Origin: Catonia carolina
Taxonomy: Eukaryota > Arthropoda > Insecta > Hemiptera > Achilidae
Reading direction: 5' to 3'
Length of the DNA: 64,000 nt
Assembly: GCA_035578175.1 (NCBI GenBank)
Contig: JAQMRL010000008.1
Span: 93,236,541-93,300,540 of the forward strand
Below the pieces are notes generated by a model. It did no database searches. It was not told the origin of the DNA and was given only the letters and a program-made list of their open reading frames with translations. The translations under genes were made by a program, and so were the position numbers. Shown here piece after piece: positions 9,161 to 21,209 of the stretch. Position 1 is the stretch's first letter. Each line of letters opens with the position of its first letter.

Positions 9161-10440
9161 CAGAAAAAAGAAAAGAAAAGAAAATATGTGAATGCTTAAC
9201 GACGAGAACAGGAGCTCCTAGAGTTCAAATACGATATAAATTCAAATTTTCATACATAATTTTACAATTTAAATTTTATGCAAATTCATAAAAATAACAT
9301 GAATATTTTATATCTAAAATTTATCTAAATTTGTAACTTTTGTTCTTCTGTGAACCAATTTACTAGCAACAACGAACTGGTTAATATCTATAAAAATATC
9401 AATCAACGAGAATATTTTTAAAGCACACATTTACTCAGAAAAATAAATTATTATTTTAAAATAAATAATTTAAAAAACATCATTTTACAATGAATGAATT
9501 TCACGTTTAGTAAGTTCCATATACGGTATAAAATTTTGTATCAGTACAAATAAAAAATTCACTGACGTTAGAAATAAAATAATTGGAACTGAATCCATGT
9601 TCTAAAATATATTTTAAAAATAAAAAAATTTTAATTAACCACTAACGTTACTGAAATAAAATAGCGTCGTAGCCTAAAGCAAAACTAAAAATATAGAAAC
9701 ATAAACAAAAACCTAATTTTAAAATTTTGTTTTGTATACTTCCTGAGATCTGAACAAAAATACAAAATCAATCCCATTTAATAAGTTACAATTAATTCAA
9801 TTTTTCAGTTCTTCGCCATCTTTATTACATTCACCATTTTAAAATTACAATCGAATTTTCACTTATAGAAATTTTACCCCAATAAATTTCAATAAATGAA
9901 AGTGACTGTACCAGCTACTGACTGGGCTAATCCAAGGCAAACTAAAATTATAAGTAGGACTAAAAAAAAAAATCACAGATTAATATTTTATCATTCCGTC
10001 TATTTTCAGTACTGCCTTTTAAATATTTTAATTTATTTGATTGCACTTTCTTGTTTTTAAATAAACAATAAAGAACTTGAGTACTATGTTACTAACTCTG
10101 GGAATTTTGTAATCTGAAACAACGTAGCTCCTTTACTCATTTCGCTTTTCTAGGCAAAGTATATGAATATTTCAAAGGTTTATTTTTGCCGTCTGTTCAA
10201 TAAGTTTCAAATTCTTGTACTATTTACATTTACGCACAGCATTTATGTTGACTACTAAAACTTTAACCGCATCAAAAATTCCTTAACCAATTTAAAAAAA
10301 TTATGTTGCTTCAATATGTTTAAAAACCATACGTTTTTATTTTCTTTATATATTTCAAGATTCGTTGAGTAATATACTGTTTTGTATAACCAATAAAACA
10401 TAAAATTGTATATTTTGCGGTCCTAAGAAATCAGAGTAGT
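9161..10440. other. AT-rich spacer, nothing recognised
   Basis: About 1.3 kb of AT-rich DNA without a frame, RNA gene or repeat family I can support. Confidence 0.5.
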
Positions 10441-10790
10441 TTATTTTTTTACATTACGATGGTTGTGTTTCTAGTGGAGTTTATGCAGCCGGGGATAACG
10501 ATTAATCCAGTTGTTTATTGTAAAACTTTACGAACTTTGCAGAGAGCCATTTAAAACAACAGAAGAGATCTGCTGACTTCTAGAATTGTTCTGATCCTTG
10601 AAAACGCCAGTCCTCACCGTGCAAGTGCCCTCCAACAACTTCGTGAGCAATTTCATGAGACATTCTCGATCACCCGCCATACAATCTCGACCTAGCACCG
10701 AGTGGCATCCATCTTTTTTCTGAGCTGAAGAAGCGGCGAGGAGAACAGTTTGACTAATGAAAAGCTTCAAGATAAGACAACAGCATGTAG
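10441..10790 (+). pseudogene. Tc1/mariner transposase fragment
   Basis: Translation shows VVVFLVEFMQPGITINPVVY, then LILENASPHRASALQQLREQ and LAPSGIHLFSELKKRR. These correspond to the mid and C-terminal catalytic region of mariner-type transposases, where the usual HDNA motif is LENA (catalytic Asp replaced by Glu). A stop follows RAI. No terminal repeats were found, so this is an old internal fragment. Confidence 0.75.
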
Positions 10791-11189
10791 ATGAGCAGTC
10801 TATGTTCTATGTACTACATCGTTGATAGATAATTCAATTTAAGTAACCAATTGTTATTAATTCAAGAAATAATTTTAAAAATGTTCTTAAAAATAATTAA
10901 AATTATATCATTTCGATTTTAAAAGTAAATAGAATAAACAGTAATAAAATTTATTAAGAAGATTTATGAGAAGAAAATTAAATATTAAAAGAAACTAATT
11001 CCAGAAGCCAAATATTCTTAAATTTAACCAAGGAAAACAAAAGAAAGTATAACTTAATTAAATAAATTTTGAAAATACGAAATAAGTAAAGAAGATTAGT
11101 AAAACAACAAGAATCCAATTAATTGTGGAACTAATTAAAATGACTCTGATATTTTAAAAAATATGAAGAAAAGATTTGAATAAGATTAT
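10791..11189. other. AT-rich spacer, nothing recognised
   Basis: Purine-rich, AT-rich DNA without recognisable genes or repeats. Confidence 0.5.
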
Positions 11190-11590
11190 GAACATAAAAC
11201 CAATTGCAACAATTGACTACCAAGACCCCCATCGATCCTGGTCAATGAAACGACACACATACACAAGAGAAGACTCCAAGGAATTTATAAAATCGTAACT
11301 ATTTAATAATTTAATAATTGAGCTCATAGGTAGATTAGAGAATAATAATTCAATCCAATATTACAACAAATAATTACATGTAATTAATTTAATTTATAAT
11401 ATATATAGAGTTATAACAGTGTCATCAATAAAAATTCAATTCAAATTAATAATTTTTGTAAAATAATAATTTTATCAATTTTAAAATTTCTTAACGTTCA
11501 TTAAATTTCAATTTTTATTTACAATTCAAATTTGCGTTTTTTTAAATATTTTTCATTACAAGCAAGATATTTAAATTCATTGGCGGCAAC
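11190..11590 (+). mobile_element. Old LTR-like sequence, inverted relative to 700-1138
   Basis: Shares ordered blocks with the minus strand of 700-1138 (CAATTGACTACC, GGTCAATGAA, AGACTCC, GAGCTCATAG, CAGTGTCATCA, TAATTTTTGTA). It ends near TGGCGGCAAC (11581-11590), which may be a decayed primer-binding site. The two copies are in opposite orientation 10 kb apart, so they are separate relics, not the two LTRs of one element. Confidence 0.45.
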
Positions 11591-12562
11591 ATTTTATAAA
11601 AAGATTATTAGAAAACTCTTCCACAAGTACACGTAACTTTTAGTAGGCCTAAATAAAACGTTTTTTCTATATTCACTTGTCTTTCATCTATGGCCAATAC
11701 GAGACTGAAAAAACGACCCTCGTACTAAATTTTCTGGGTTCGTTAAGAAAGTATGCGTGGCATTTCTGAGAAAATCCATACGGGAAATTTAACTTTATGT
11801 TTGAGAGTGTGTGCGACACTTGTATTCTCCCAAATGAACTACCTTAATGAATTCACAGATTGATTTTATGAATTACAACTCTCAAACAGATAGGTTACGT
11901 TGTATAAAAATATCATTACGTAAATAAAAAGAATCCATTAGTCTATATATTCCTGTATTGTCCGCTTTACTGTTTTATGGTTGATGAAAACGAAGTTTTA
12001 ATAATCTCAGATAATATTCCAGTTACTTAAAAATAAAACCGTGGAAAACACGACTTTTCAAATCAACAGACGACTGAACAATCGTAGAAATTTAATATTT
12101 TTTATTTCAACCTTCAAAGAATATACATTAAATAATACGAATTAAAATAAAATATAATCAGTGTAGCGCAAAGATCGATGTAAGTTAACATATGAAAACT
12201 TAAATGAAACAATAGAATTAGCTCGGCGAGAAATGGAGCAGAAGAAATTTTATTTACAAATATTTAATCTGTTTTACCTCAAGGGGAAATCGTCTTGAAA
12301 TTTTCATTCGTTTAAAATACAAATAAAATAGAATTTAATACTATAAAATATAATAAATGTTACTGTAAACATTTAATGGACGGTTTACATAAAAAAATAA
12401 ATAACATGAAATTTAAAAACGAACATTCTTTCTGTAGTCGTTAATATAATTTTACAAATTACCTACAATTTTATGACTTTTATAGAATCATCCTCTAACA
12501 GAATAATTACTTCATCGATAACTAGGAAAACACGACAGCAATGCAAAATGAATTATAGGTAT
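11591..12562. other. AT-rich spacer, nothing recognised
   Basis: No frame, RNA gene or family repeat seen in about 1 kb. Confidence 0.5.
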
Positions 12563-12834
12563 CAGACGAACTAATGTCCCATAGCCGAGCGAGTGAGAGG
12601 GAAATATGTGGCATAACTACGCAAACGCTCAAAGGTTTTCACCATTATTATACTAATCTGAAAACATACTACTACAGTCGTTATCTTGCTTGTTAGTTTA
12701 CTGCATGCATAAACGCTTGCTCAAAACAATGAGTAAAATTAAAGACAATGTTATTGAAACGGCGCGTATGGCTTGTGCGAGTGAGAGCGTTATGCATTCT
12801 CTCACTCCCACGGCTAGGGGACATTAGTTCATCT
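12563..12834. mobile_element. MITE with about 27 bp terminal inverted repeats
   Basis: The left end CAGACGAACTAATGTCCCAT continues into AGCCGAGCGAGTGAGAG. The right end is the complement of CAGATGAACTAATGTCCCCT and continues AGCCGTGGGAGTGAGAG. Total 272 bp, no coding. Superfamily undetermined because I cannot see a clear target duplication. Confidence 0.75.
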
Positions 12835-12881
12835 GAATACTATACGTAGTTATTGAAAACTGAATGGCAATAAATAATAGC

Positions 12882-12936
<55 letters not shown>
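12882..12936. repeat. (AAT)n microsatellite
   Basis: About 17 near-perfect AAT units. Confidence 0.95.
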
Positions 12937-12938
<2 letters not shown>

Positions 12939-13920
12939 TATTGTAACATTGTACAGTGATATTCTAGAAATAGAATATTGAAGAACAACGATACTCGATG
13001 GCGATGAATGGAATGTATTGAATAAGAGTTCTCAAAAACTCAAATAGTAGAAACGTTTGTTTTTATTTTGATTCTTTCTACAATGTTTTCAATTGATTTA
13101 AGAAACTATCAAACCGGAGATATAAAAACAGTTAGCGCCATTGAAGTGAGTCAATCAATAATAATTAAATAGTAAATTGAAAGTGTTATCGGGTCATTTC
13201 AAAATAGTGTCGTTACGGGATCAGTTTTGAATTAGGGTAATTGCACGTGTGCGTACAATTAATCAAGTGGTTTTGGATAGATAAACATTGTTTTGATTTT
13301 TAAGTGACTCAATTATAGTCAAGTTTAGTTTAGTTTTAAGTTCTGCAATAAATTTAATTTAATTAATCTAATATTGTATTTATTAATAGTTTAAGGTTGG
13401 TAATTAATTGTAATTATTAAATGTGTCAATAAATAGTTAATTCTTATAAATTTAAAGAAAGTCTGTTTGTTATTTATTATACCCAGATCTCAAACGAATC
13501 TAGGCATACGTGTTACTTTATTATAGCGGTTCTTCTGTAGCATTCGGTCATTTACCGGAAACCAAAAGATCATGTTTGTACTGATTCCTTTAACCACTAT
13601 TTTTTATATCTGTTACAACGCCATCCATGTTTTTTCTGGGTCGACTCGATTCCATAGGCTTACAACATATTCTCGATTTGATGATCATTCATTTGATGAT
13701 GATAAGCTGTCTTTTTTCAATTTTTTCGACCATCTTTTCGATCCAGAAACTATTGATGATACTTCTCCAGAAAAACCATTTCCATAGCTTAAATCAAAGT
13801 TGGAGATTGAAAATCTCTGAACCATAAATGTAGGAGCTTTCAATAAAATAACGATAGTTTCTCTTCCTAGTTGATGCCAACTCTACCAACCTTTTCACTA
13901 TATTATGCTAGGCCTATATT
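12937..13920. other. No supported gene
   Basis: AT-rich DNA. A weak 71-codon frame at 13572-13787 has no recognisable domain and no splice context, so I do not call it. Confidence 0.45.
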
Positions 13921-14212
13921 GTTTTTTAGGTCATCAGCCGAAAGGATGGTTTGAAACTTTAGAGGCTTTACTAAATAAAACGAGAAGGAAGAGGTTTACA
14001 ATCGTCTTCTTCAATGACTGGGAGTAATTAAATTCATTACTCTTATGAGGAGATAATTCTGACTTTTGTATTTTACACCTCTACCTCTTCGGTTCTTAAT
14101 GCTTCAGTCATATAATTGGCTAACCATGTGATAAGAAACAGAATTATTTTTTGTAGCCGTGGAACTAGCAGATTTAGAGCAAATAACTTAACATTTCAGC
14201 CTGTTATGGGCA
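13921..14212 (-). mobile_element. SINE-L copy 3, internally deleted
   Basis: Reads in reverse from TTTTTTAGGTCATCAGCCGA to CCTGTTATGGGCA, with the internal region shortened by about 100 bp. Diverged. It lies about 310 bp upstream of the GPCR exon, within its presumed intron. Confidence 0.8.
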
Positions 14213-14527
14213 AACTATACTATTTTATAGTATAATCTAGCACTAAATAATAAGGAGATAATTAAAAATTTCGTAACAGCAGTAATGCCCAGATATTTAC
14301 TACTCCGTGCATGCTTAGCTAGCATGTAGTATTGACACTATTGTTTTTCCACACGCAGCTCACTTGTCGTAGTAAAAATAGATGTGTAATGTACCTTCTT
14401 TTACACGATAGTAGATTTTTTATACAACTGTAATAAAATTAGCATGCCGACATGAGTAGTTGATTAGGACTAATTCCCGTATAATTACATTCATATTAAT
14501 TTTGTTTTGCTTTGTTTTTTGTTACAG

Positions 14528-14879
14528 CAATGACACGAAACTGGTGTGTGGTTTACCGGCCGAATGGAAAACATTTGCGACGACATTAAACCACCTGGAT
14601 TTATTTTTAACTCTCGTGATACCGTTCACGATAATAGTATGTTTAAATACACTAATAAGTCGGACGGTATGCCGATTAGCAAGGGTTCGCAGGTCGATGA
14701 CGCACAAACATGGCAACAGCTCGCGAACTCACAAAAATCGCCCTAATTCATCGGCTACAGGATCATCCACATCATCTTCGCAGACGAAAGTAACAGAAAT
14801 GTTGTTAATTGTATCAACGGTATTCATCTGTCTTAATCTCCTGTCGTACGTTACCAGAGTCTGGCTTTACATGGACGAG
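14528..14879 (+). CDS. Internal exon of a class A neuropeptide-type GPCR (TM5 to TM6)
   Basis: A 352 bp exon with acceptor TTTTTTGTTACAG (ending 14527) and donor GAG|GTAAGT (from 14880). The first base completes a codon started upstream and the exon ends on a codon boundary, giving 117 codons. Extracellular loop 2 shows the Cys of KLVCGLP. TM5 is LDLFLTLVIPFTIIVCLN with the class A proline. Intracellular loop 3 is basic then Ser/Thr-rich. TM6 is KVTEMLLIVSTVFICLNLLS. The usual CWxP of TM6 is absent, as in FMRFamide/CNMamide-type invertebrate receptors, and even the NLPSY proline of that group is Leu. TM1-4 and TM7 exons were not found, so they lie in distant introns or outside. The ligand is not assignable. 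Confidence 0.78.
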
Positions 14880-14999
14880 GTAAGTTTTTCACAATAATTA
14901 ATAGTTTTCCTTGTTCACTAACATTAGTTTTTTATTACATTTTAAAGTCTTATGATGATAATAATAACAATCTAATATTACTTATAATAAATCTACGAT

Positions 15000-15556
15000 T
15001 CAAGCAGGAAAAAACTAACAAATTGGCTATCACTGTTCTTATCTTTAAGGCTTTGCACGTGTACAAGTACATCATAGTTACTTTGTTCACAAAAGTCTTT
15101 ATCTTCTTTTTTTTCATAGATTAGGCCTTCCGACCTATTCCTACTTTTCTGCCAATCTGTTTTGAGGCCTGCCCACATCTCTTCATCCACCAGGTATGTA
15201 GCTTAATGCCATTATCGCCCACCAATCTTAACTCATTCGTATCAAATGTTCCTCCCATTTCTCTCTGTATTGGCTGACTGTATTTAAGAGAGAGGAGACA
15301 TTTTATGGGTCCGGATTTCCTCATTCTTAATGTGATCCATCAAACTATACCGTTGAACTCTTCTCAAGAACCGCATTTCCGCTGCCTGGATCTGACGTTC
15401 GTCTTTCATACCAACTATCCAAGACTCACTACTGTACACCAATATTGAAACAGCCCGAGTCTTGTAAAACTTCAACTGGGTTTCTTTCCGAACTACTTTA
15501 TCCAGTGACCGGGCTATTCTCTTACACCGAAAACGATTCAAAAGTAAAACTCTCAA
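15000..15556 (-). pseudogene. RTE/craniofacial-2-like LINE reverse transcriptase C-terminal fragment
   Basis: Minus-strand translation shows ETQLKFYKTRAVSILVYSSE followed by SWIVGMKDERQIQAAEMRFL and RRVQRY. A second frame then continues DTNELRLVGDNGIKLH. This is the thumb/C-terminal part of an insect endonuclease-reverse transcriptase. Frameshifted and truncated, it lies in the presumed intron downstream of the GPCR exon. Confidence 0.8.
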
Positions 15557-16329
15557 ATGTTCTCACGAGTAAAATTTAAATTTGTTTACTTCTTTTGTGG
15601 TTTTATTTCGATCTCTTTTCAGACAATAACACGAGTATAGACGTGTTATTATTGTTAACAGTATTTAATATGTCACTGATACATGCACCACTACAATCAG
15701 CGTGCAAGTTTTTATTTTGATTATGAAACCATACAAGTGTATAAAAAACGTTAACAACGAAAAATTAGCTCAATGATTTTAGAAAGAGAAAAATACGTAT
15801 CAATTTATAATTACAAAATTTATATTTTTAGCTAAATAAATAAAATAAAAACATTTAAGTGAATTTACTATAACAAAGTACAACAATGTGTACTATGAAT
15901 GTGGCAAACTACACGAAAAAATTAAATACGCAATAAATGTATTGAATTTTTCGCATAATTAACATTTTACCGCATTTTTCCATAAAATTATCGAAGTTAT
16001 AAGTCCAAATTAATACGAAATAAGTCCAAATTTTACTGAATATAATTTGTGTAGTAACTTTTTTTACTGGCAATAAAATTACGATTAAAATTCTGAAACA
16101 TTCTTTCGACAGTTGTAACCAATTGCAAAGAAAATTTGCCAATGAATTTTACATCATTTTCACATTTAAATCACTCTTCCCATTCGCTTCTAATTTAACT
16201 GATGATCGAAATGCCTTCTCCAAAAACTGAAATTTTATAGAAAAAAAATTATATATTTTTTATAAATTAAAATAACATCAAATGCCCCCCCCCCCCGTAT
16301 GTTGATGTAAATACATGTAAGTTTTACCG
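15557..16329. other. AT-rich spacer with a C10 run
   Basis: No gene or family repeat seen. A run of ten C lies at about 16285-16296, unusual in this AT-rich context. Confidence 0.5.
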
Positions 16330-16563
16330 ATTTTAACGAAAATTTTCATGTCAAGTCCTCTAGTGGTACGTAATTTAAGTTTCAAGTTTCAACTTAGTAA
16401 GTATTCCGTTCTTAAGATAATTTGTTTACACACCAATCGGTAAAAATATGTTTTTGGGTTCAGGGGGTCTGAAAACGAGTATATTCGTTAAAAACACAAT
16501 CGTCAAAAAATCGAAATGAAAACAATATTTCTCTTCCCTATATTATATTCATATAGGGAAAGT
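16330..16563 (+). mobile_element. HINE-like element, 3' fragment
   Basis: Starts around TTTTACCGATTTTAACGAAA and ends in the family 3' hairpin (CCCTATATTATATTCATATA) and GGGAAAGTAAAAA. The CA microsatellite is reduced to ACACACC at the usual place. Diverged copy. Confidence 0.75.
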
Positions 16564-17394
16564 AAAAACGGAGAAAACTGAAGACGAATGCCTTAAAAAC
16601 TTGTAAGCAGAGATCACTACGTTCGTTCCAATGAATAAAATAGTGACAACAAAAAGAATTAAATAATCAGTAACGAACCATCTCTTGGATGTAATGCCAA
16701 ACAAAGACAACTCACGAACTCTCCATATCAAGTCTTTCTGTACGACGCAGTACTAGAATCTATTTTAAAGACAACTGAAAAACTACGAGTATATAAATCC
16801 AAAACATACAGAGAAAACGAAGTATTAAGGAGAAATACTGTAAATAAACAGAGGTAAGTTTTTAATCTACAAAATGAATCAGGAAAGAAAACATTAACTA
16901 CTAGTTAAATAACTAGAAAAAGAAACACCGTAATATTTAGTTTCAGAAAATTTTACAACAAAGTATGAGTTAAATTGAAAAATATAAACTTACAAGTAAA
17001 ATTCTAAGAAACTAAATCCTTATAACAATGTTTTCGAACTGAGGAAAATTTTAATTAAAGGTAGTGTATTCTAATATCGTTTCAAAATCAACTCATCACA
17101 GTTAATCTTCTTACACTTCAGATAACTTGCGGTTAACTTAACTAATTTGTGATGTTTCTTAACAAAAAGTTAATATCCTAAAACAAAGACAACTTGGATT
17201 ATAAATCCGTTATTCAACATCACCGTAAAAGCTTATTAATACAGTACATTTATTAAAAACAACTTTAATATTTGAATTCTCTAATACCGGCAAAATATTG
17301 GGTGCGTAAATAGAAGATGAAAAATATAGGTTATGAGGACGAGAAGAGCTCTACAAAGAAAATGAATGATTAATGGAAACTATTATAATAAAAA
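16564..17394. other. AT-rich spacer, nothing recognised
   Basis: Weak 60-codon frames only; no domain, RNA gene or repeat recognised. Confidence 0.45.
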
Positions 17395-18127
17395 TCTGGT
17401 GTGAAACACTCGCAAAACTTTCTCATGCCAGTGCAAATAATTAACAATATAACCTAACATTTGTAATAAACCATTAGAAATAAACAAAAAACTAACCTAA
17501 AACATAACCTAATTTTAATCACGAGTGAAAGACGCAAATTGAAAATCATCCTCAGTTCAGCTTAAAAATACGGAAAATCACTCTTTCACGCTAAACTAGG
17601 CTCTGTAGAGAAAAATGCACTAAATAAAAGTTGAATATCTTTTATTTTAATATAAATACAAATATATATAAATTTGATTGTACACTTTTGTCGAAAACTG
17701 CATACTAAGACTGAAATCTTTTAAAAAATCCATTTTTTACAAGTTTTCATGAGAAAAAAGAGAAAATCGCTAATTGCCGATAAACTAAGCATTAAAAAAA
17801 AGTTTGAAATAGAAGTTGTAGGTTTTTAAATTCTCTGCATCTTTTATTTTTATAGAATTTTGCGCTAAAATGTATGTTAAAGCCGCAATCTCAAAAATAA
17901 AAAACAATTCTTTTACGAGAAAACAACCTTCCCAAGAATTTCACCAGACATGGCGCCTAACCTTTCTGGTAGAGTATAAAAAATGTAGTAATTGAAACGA
18001 TTTTATAAAAAATCGTAGAATCCGTTTTTGAGAAAATTGCCAAAAAGTGAAAAATGACACGAATAAACTACTACGTTAGGTTGACCGATTTTGATGAATA
18101 TGTTTGTGCGGGTCCTCTAGTGATATA
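17395..18127 (+). mobile_element. HINE-like element, 5' part of a split copy
   Basis: Begins TCTGGTGTGAAACACTC and runs through the family body to GGGTCCTCTAGTG. There it is interrupted; the rest of the same element resumes at 19771. The interruption is a 343 bp unknown piece plus a TTAA-bounded palindrome. Confidence 0.8.
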
Positions 18128-18470
18128 GCCTGATTTTCGTAAGGAGAGCGCTGAGGAAAACGTGCGTCTGCATTAGTATAGTCTTATATGTACTGCAATA
18201 GTGCAGCGTATGTAATCAACAATGAAACAGCATGCCTACAAAATACAATAAGTTATGTCAATTTTCAACAATACTCTTGACTGTACATCTTACTGTAGAT
18301 CGGAGGGCTTCGGAGCCACTAGGCTGCTTAAATACCTCCGGAATGGGTGTAGCTGGCCGAGGAGTGTACAGATAAATACGCGTGTCAGTCGGAGGGGTAT
18401 TCGGGGTCGAAGTCATGTATGCGCATGCGTACTCCAGCGCTCACAGCAATTGGCTTGGCCTTTACCTTAA
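18128..18470. other. GC-richer insert of unknown origin
   Basis: 343 bp between the split HINE-like element and the palindromic MITE. It contains GCATGCGTACTCC and GGAGGGCTTCGGAGCC. A 71-codon plus-strand frame (18255-18470) has no recognisable domain. Composition differs from its surroundings. Confidence 0.4.
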
Positions 18471-19767
18471 AGGCGCATTTACACGTACAATGATTTGCTG
18501 GCGCCAGTATTGATGCAAGTTTAATTTGCATGCCAGTTGAGGTTTACACATTAAACGCTTTTTGTCGCGCCAGTTTCATTTTATTTTGCTGTTGTGTAGT
18601 GTCAAGTTCGTGAAAACTTCCACAACAGTGATTTGTTACATTGGTATTGATAGTTTGGAGGTCTGTTTTTATAAGACGAACAATGTACGTCCCACAAATA
18701 AGGAAGTTGTTCATATTTTCCCAAAAATTTCTTGTTTTCATCACTACTGCACTTCTTATTTAAAAAAATTTAGCTCATTTTAGTTACCGTTTAAAGATAC
18801 AGCAAAATAAAAAGCTATCTATATGAAAATATATAATAACAGATAATGGATGATAGTAAAAAATCAATTCGCAATTGACCAACTTTCTGTATACCAATAG
18901 CTTACTGGCAAGGTGAAGGTTTATACATGTAAATGTTTATTTAGTGGTGCGCCAGTCACTTACTGGCGAACAAAATTTCAGAAGGCTGCAGAAAATTCCA
19001 TGCAAGTTTCTTTCTGTGCATGCATGTTGAAACTTGCGCGCCAATAATGGTTTACACAAGCATGCATCGTTTTACTGGCGCACCAGTTCTCACTGACATG
19101 CGCCTTAAGGCGCATTTACATGTGCAATGATTTGCTGGCGCCAGTGAGAACTGGCGCGCCAGTAAAACGATGCATGCGTGTGTAAACCATTATTGGCACG
19201 CAAGTTTCAACATGCATGCACAGAAAGAAACTTGCATGGAATTTTCTGCAGCCTGCTGAAATTTTATTCGCCAGTAAGTGACTGGCGCACCACTAAATAA
19301 ACACTTACATGTATAAACCTTCACCTCGCCAGTAAGCTATTGGTATACAGAAGGTGGTTTAATTGCAAATTGATTTTTTTACTATCATCCATTATCTGTT
19401 ATTATATATTTTCATATAGATAGCTTTTTATTTTTCTGTATCTTTAAACGGTAACTAAAATGAGCTAAATGTTTTTAAATAAGAAGTGAGATAGTGATAA
19501 AAACAATACATTTTTGGGAAAATATGAACAACTTCCTTATTTGTGAAACGTACATTGTTCGTCTTATAAAAACAGATCTCCAAACTATCAATACCAATGT
19601 AACAAATCACTGTTGTGGAAGTTTTCACGAACTTGACACTACACAACAACAAAATAAAATGGAACTGGCGCGACAAAAAGCGTTTAATGTGTAAACCTCA
19701 ACTGGCATGCAAATTAAACTTGCATCAATACTGGCGCCAGTAAATCATTGTACGTGTAAATGCGCCT
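18471..19767. mobile_element. Two inverted MITE copies joined at TTAA (1.3 kb palindrome)
   Basis: The left unit 18471-19104 and right unit 19109-19767 are reverse complements with few differences, except for about 28 bp missing at the inner end of the left unit. Each unit has terminal repeats starting GGCGCATTTACAYGTGCAAT and GCTGGCGCCAGT. The centre is GCGCC-TTAA-GGCGC, the left flank is TTAA (18467-18470) and the right flank is TTAC. This fits one MITE inserting into the TTAA beside another. Superfamily (piggyBac or Harbinger type) is uncertain. Mirrored open frames in both arms are by-products of the palindrome. Confidence 0.85.
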
Positions 19768-19770
19768 TTA

Positions 19771-19971
19771 CTTAAGTTTCAAGACAACTTCGTCCGATGT
19801 TCCGTTCTTGAAATATTCAGTTCACACTTACACATACACACTAATCGCTAAAAACATGTTTTTGGGTTCAAGAGGTCTGAAAACGTGTAGATCCGGTGAA
19901 AACTCGAATCGAAAAATCGACATGAAAACAATACTTTCCTTCCTATATATTTGTATACGCAAGAGAAAGTA
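19771..19971 (+). mobile_element. HINE-like element, 3' part of the split copy
   Basis: Continues the element begun at 17395: ACTTAAGTTTCAAG, a short CA tract, the ATCGCTAAAAACATG block, then the 3' hairpin and GCAAGAGAAAGTA. Confidence 0.8.
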
Positions 19972-20029
19972 ATAAGACAAACATTATACGGACACCTGTA
20001 CAAAATTGATAACAAACGGTTGACAACAC

Positions 20030-20290
20030 ACATTTTTAAGATAGTAAACAATAAATCCCTTGACACTAAAACGAAACCAATTGAACGGAGTTGAGGCCTG
20101 GACTCTGACAGAGGCAACAATCAGCAAATTGAAATCGTTTGAATTGTGGTTGTATAGGAGAATGCTGCAAATATCCTGGACGCAGAAAATTACTAATGCG
20201 GAAGTGCTACGTAGAAAGAACAAGGCAGCGGAATTGGTCAGCATAGTAAAGGCGTCCAAGTCCATAGGAACTGACCATTTGAATTAAGTA
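20030..20290 (+). pseudogene. LINE reverse transcriptase C-terminal fragment
   Basis: Plus-strand translation NGVEAWTLTEATISKLKSFE followed by LWLYRRMLQISWTQKITNAE and VLRRKNKAAEL. This is the region just after the polymerase domain in insect endonuclease-reverse transcriptases. A frameshift lies before it and there is no catalytic core. It comes from a different LINE lineage than 3260-8330. Confidence 0.85.
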
Positions 20291-20652
20291 AAGCAAACTG
20301 AAAAGAAAGTGATGCTTTTTAATTTCAAGAAGGACTTAAAGACAAAAATTTGCTAAAAGTACGCAACGAAAGAAAAATTATCTTTTAATTTCTTCTCGGA
20401 AATCAAAATCATCACTCTCTTAATCAATATGCTTTTAATAATTAAAAGGTCAGCCCCAATTGACTTGGAAAAAACTCCAACTAATATTTACAAAAACCAT
20501 CCAAAACAAAATGTTTTTATAAACTGTTTACTGTTGAAAAATAAGTTCGTTACTATGCAACAAAAAAAGAAGTGACATATCTTTTCATAAAAAGATTAAA
20601 ACTATTACTGAAAATATAACAATTTTCTTTTAAATAAATCTATTCAAAAAAA

Positions 20653-21136
20653 TCTGGTGTGAAACACTGACCACAATTTTCGGTAATTATATAGAATCAG
20701 GGCCCGTCACTGATTGTAACGAATTTTTTTTAAATCGATACTTTTTGTGTGGTGAGTCCGAATATGAACTTATTTTTTCCCGCAAACCACAATGAAATTA
20801 GTTATAAGCCCTTTTCTATCATGTGCCGACATTACCTCACTTTTTCATATAACATTCAATTTTGTCGTTTTATTTGAACTCATTTTCATTTTAAATGCAC
20901 TCAAAAATGTTAAAATGTCGCTATTTTAACAAATTTTACGTATTAATTAAAGATGTATATGTAAATATTTGTATATTTACGAAATTTCTAACCGACTAAC
21001 ACGCAACCAGTTAAAATACTGTGCCGTCATTAGACGCTGCATGTAGTGAAGACCTATTGATTCTGATGAAAATGTTGGTGACGGGTCCTCTAGTGGTACG
21101 TGGTACATAACAATCTTCCGTTCTTGAGATATTTTG

Positions 21137-21209
<73 letters not shown>

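Noticed and set aside
13572..13827. Possible small exon near the GPCR exon
   Set aside because: Two overlapping frames of 66-71 codons, no transmembrane or receptor motif, no convincing splice sites.
18562..18783. 73-codon frame mirrored at 19455-19676
   Set aside because: The same frame appears twice only because the region is a palindrome. No domain or start context supports a gene.
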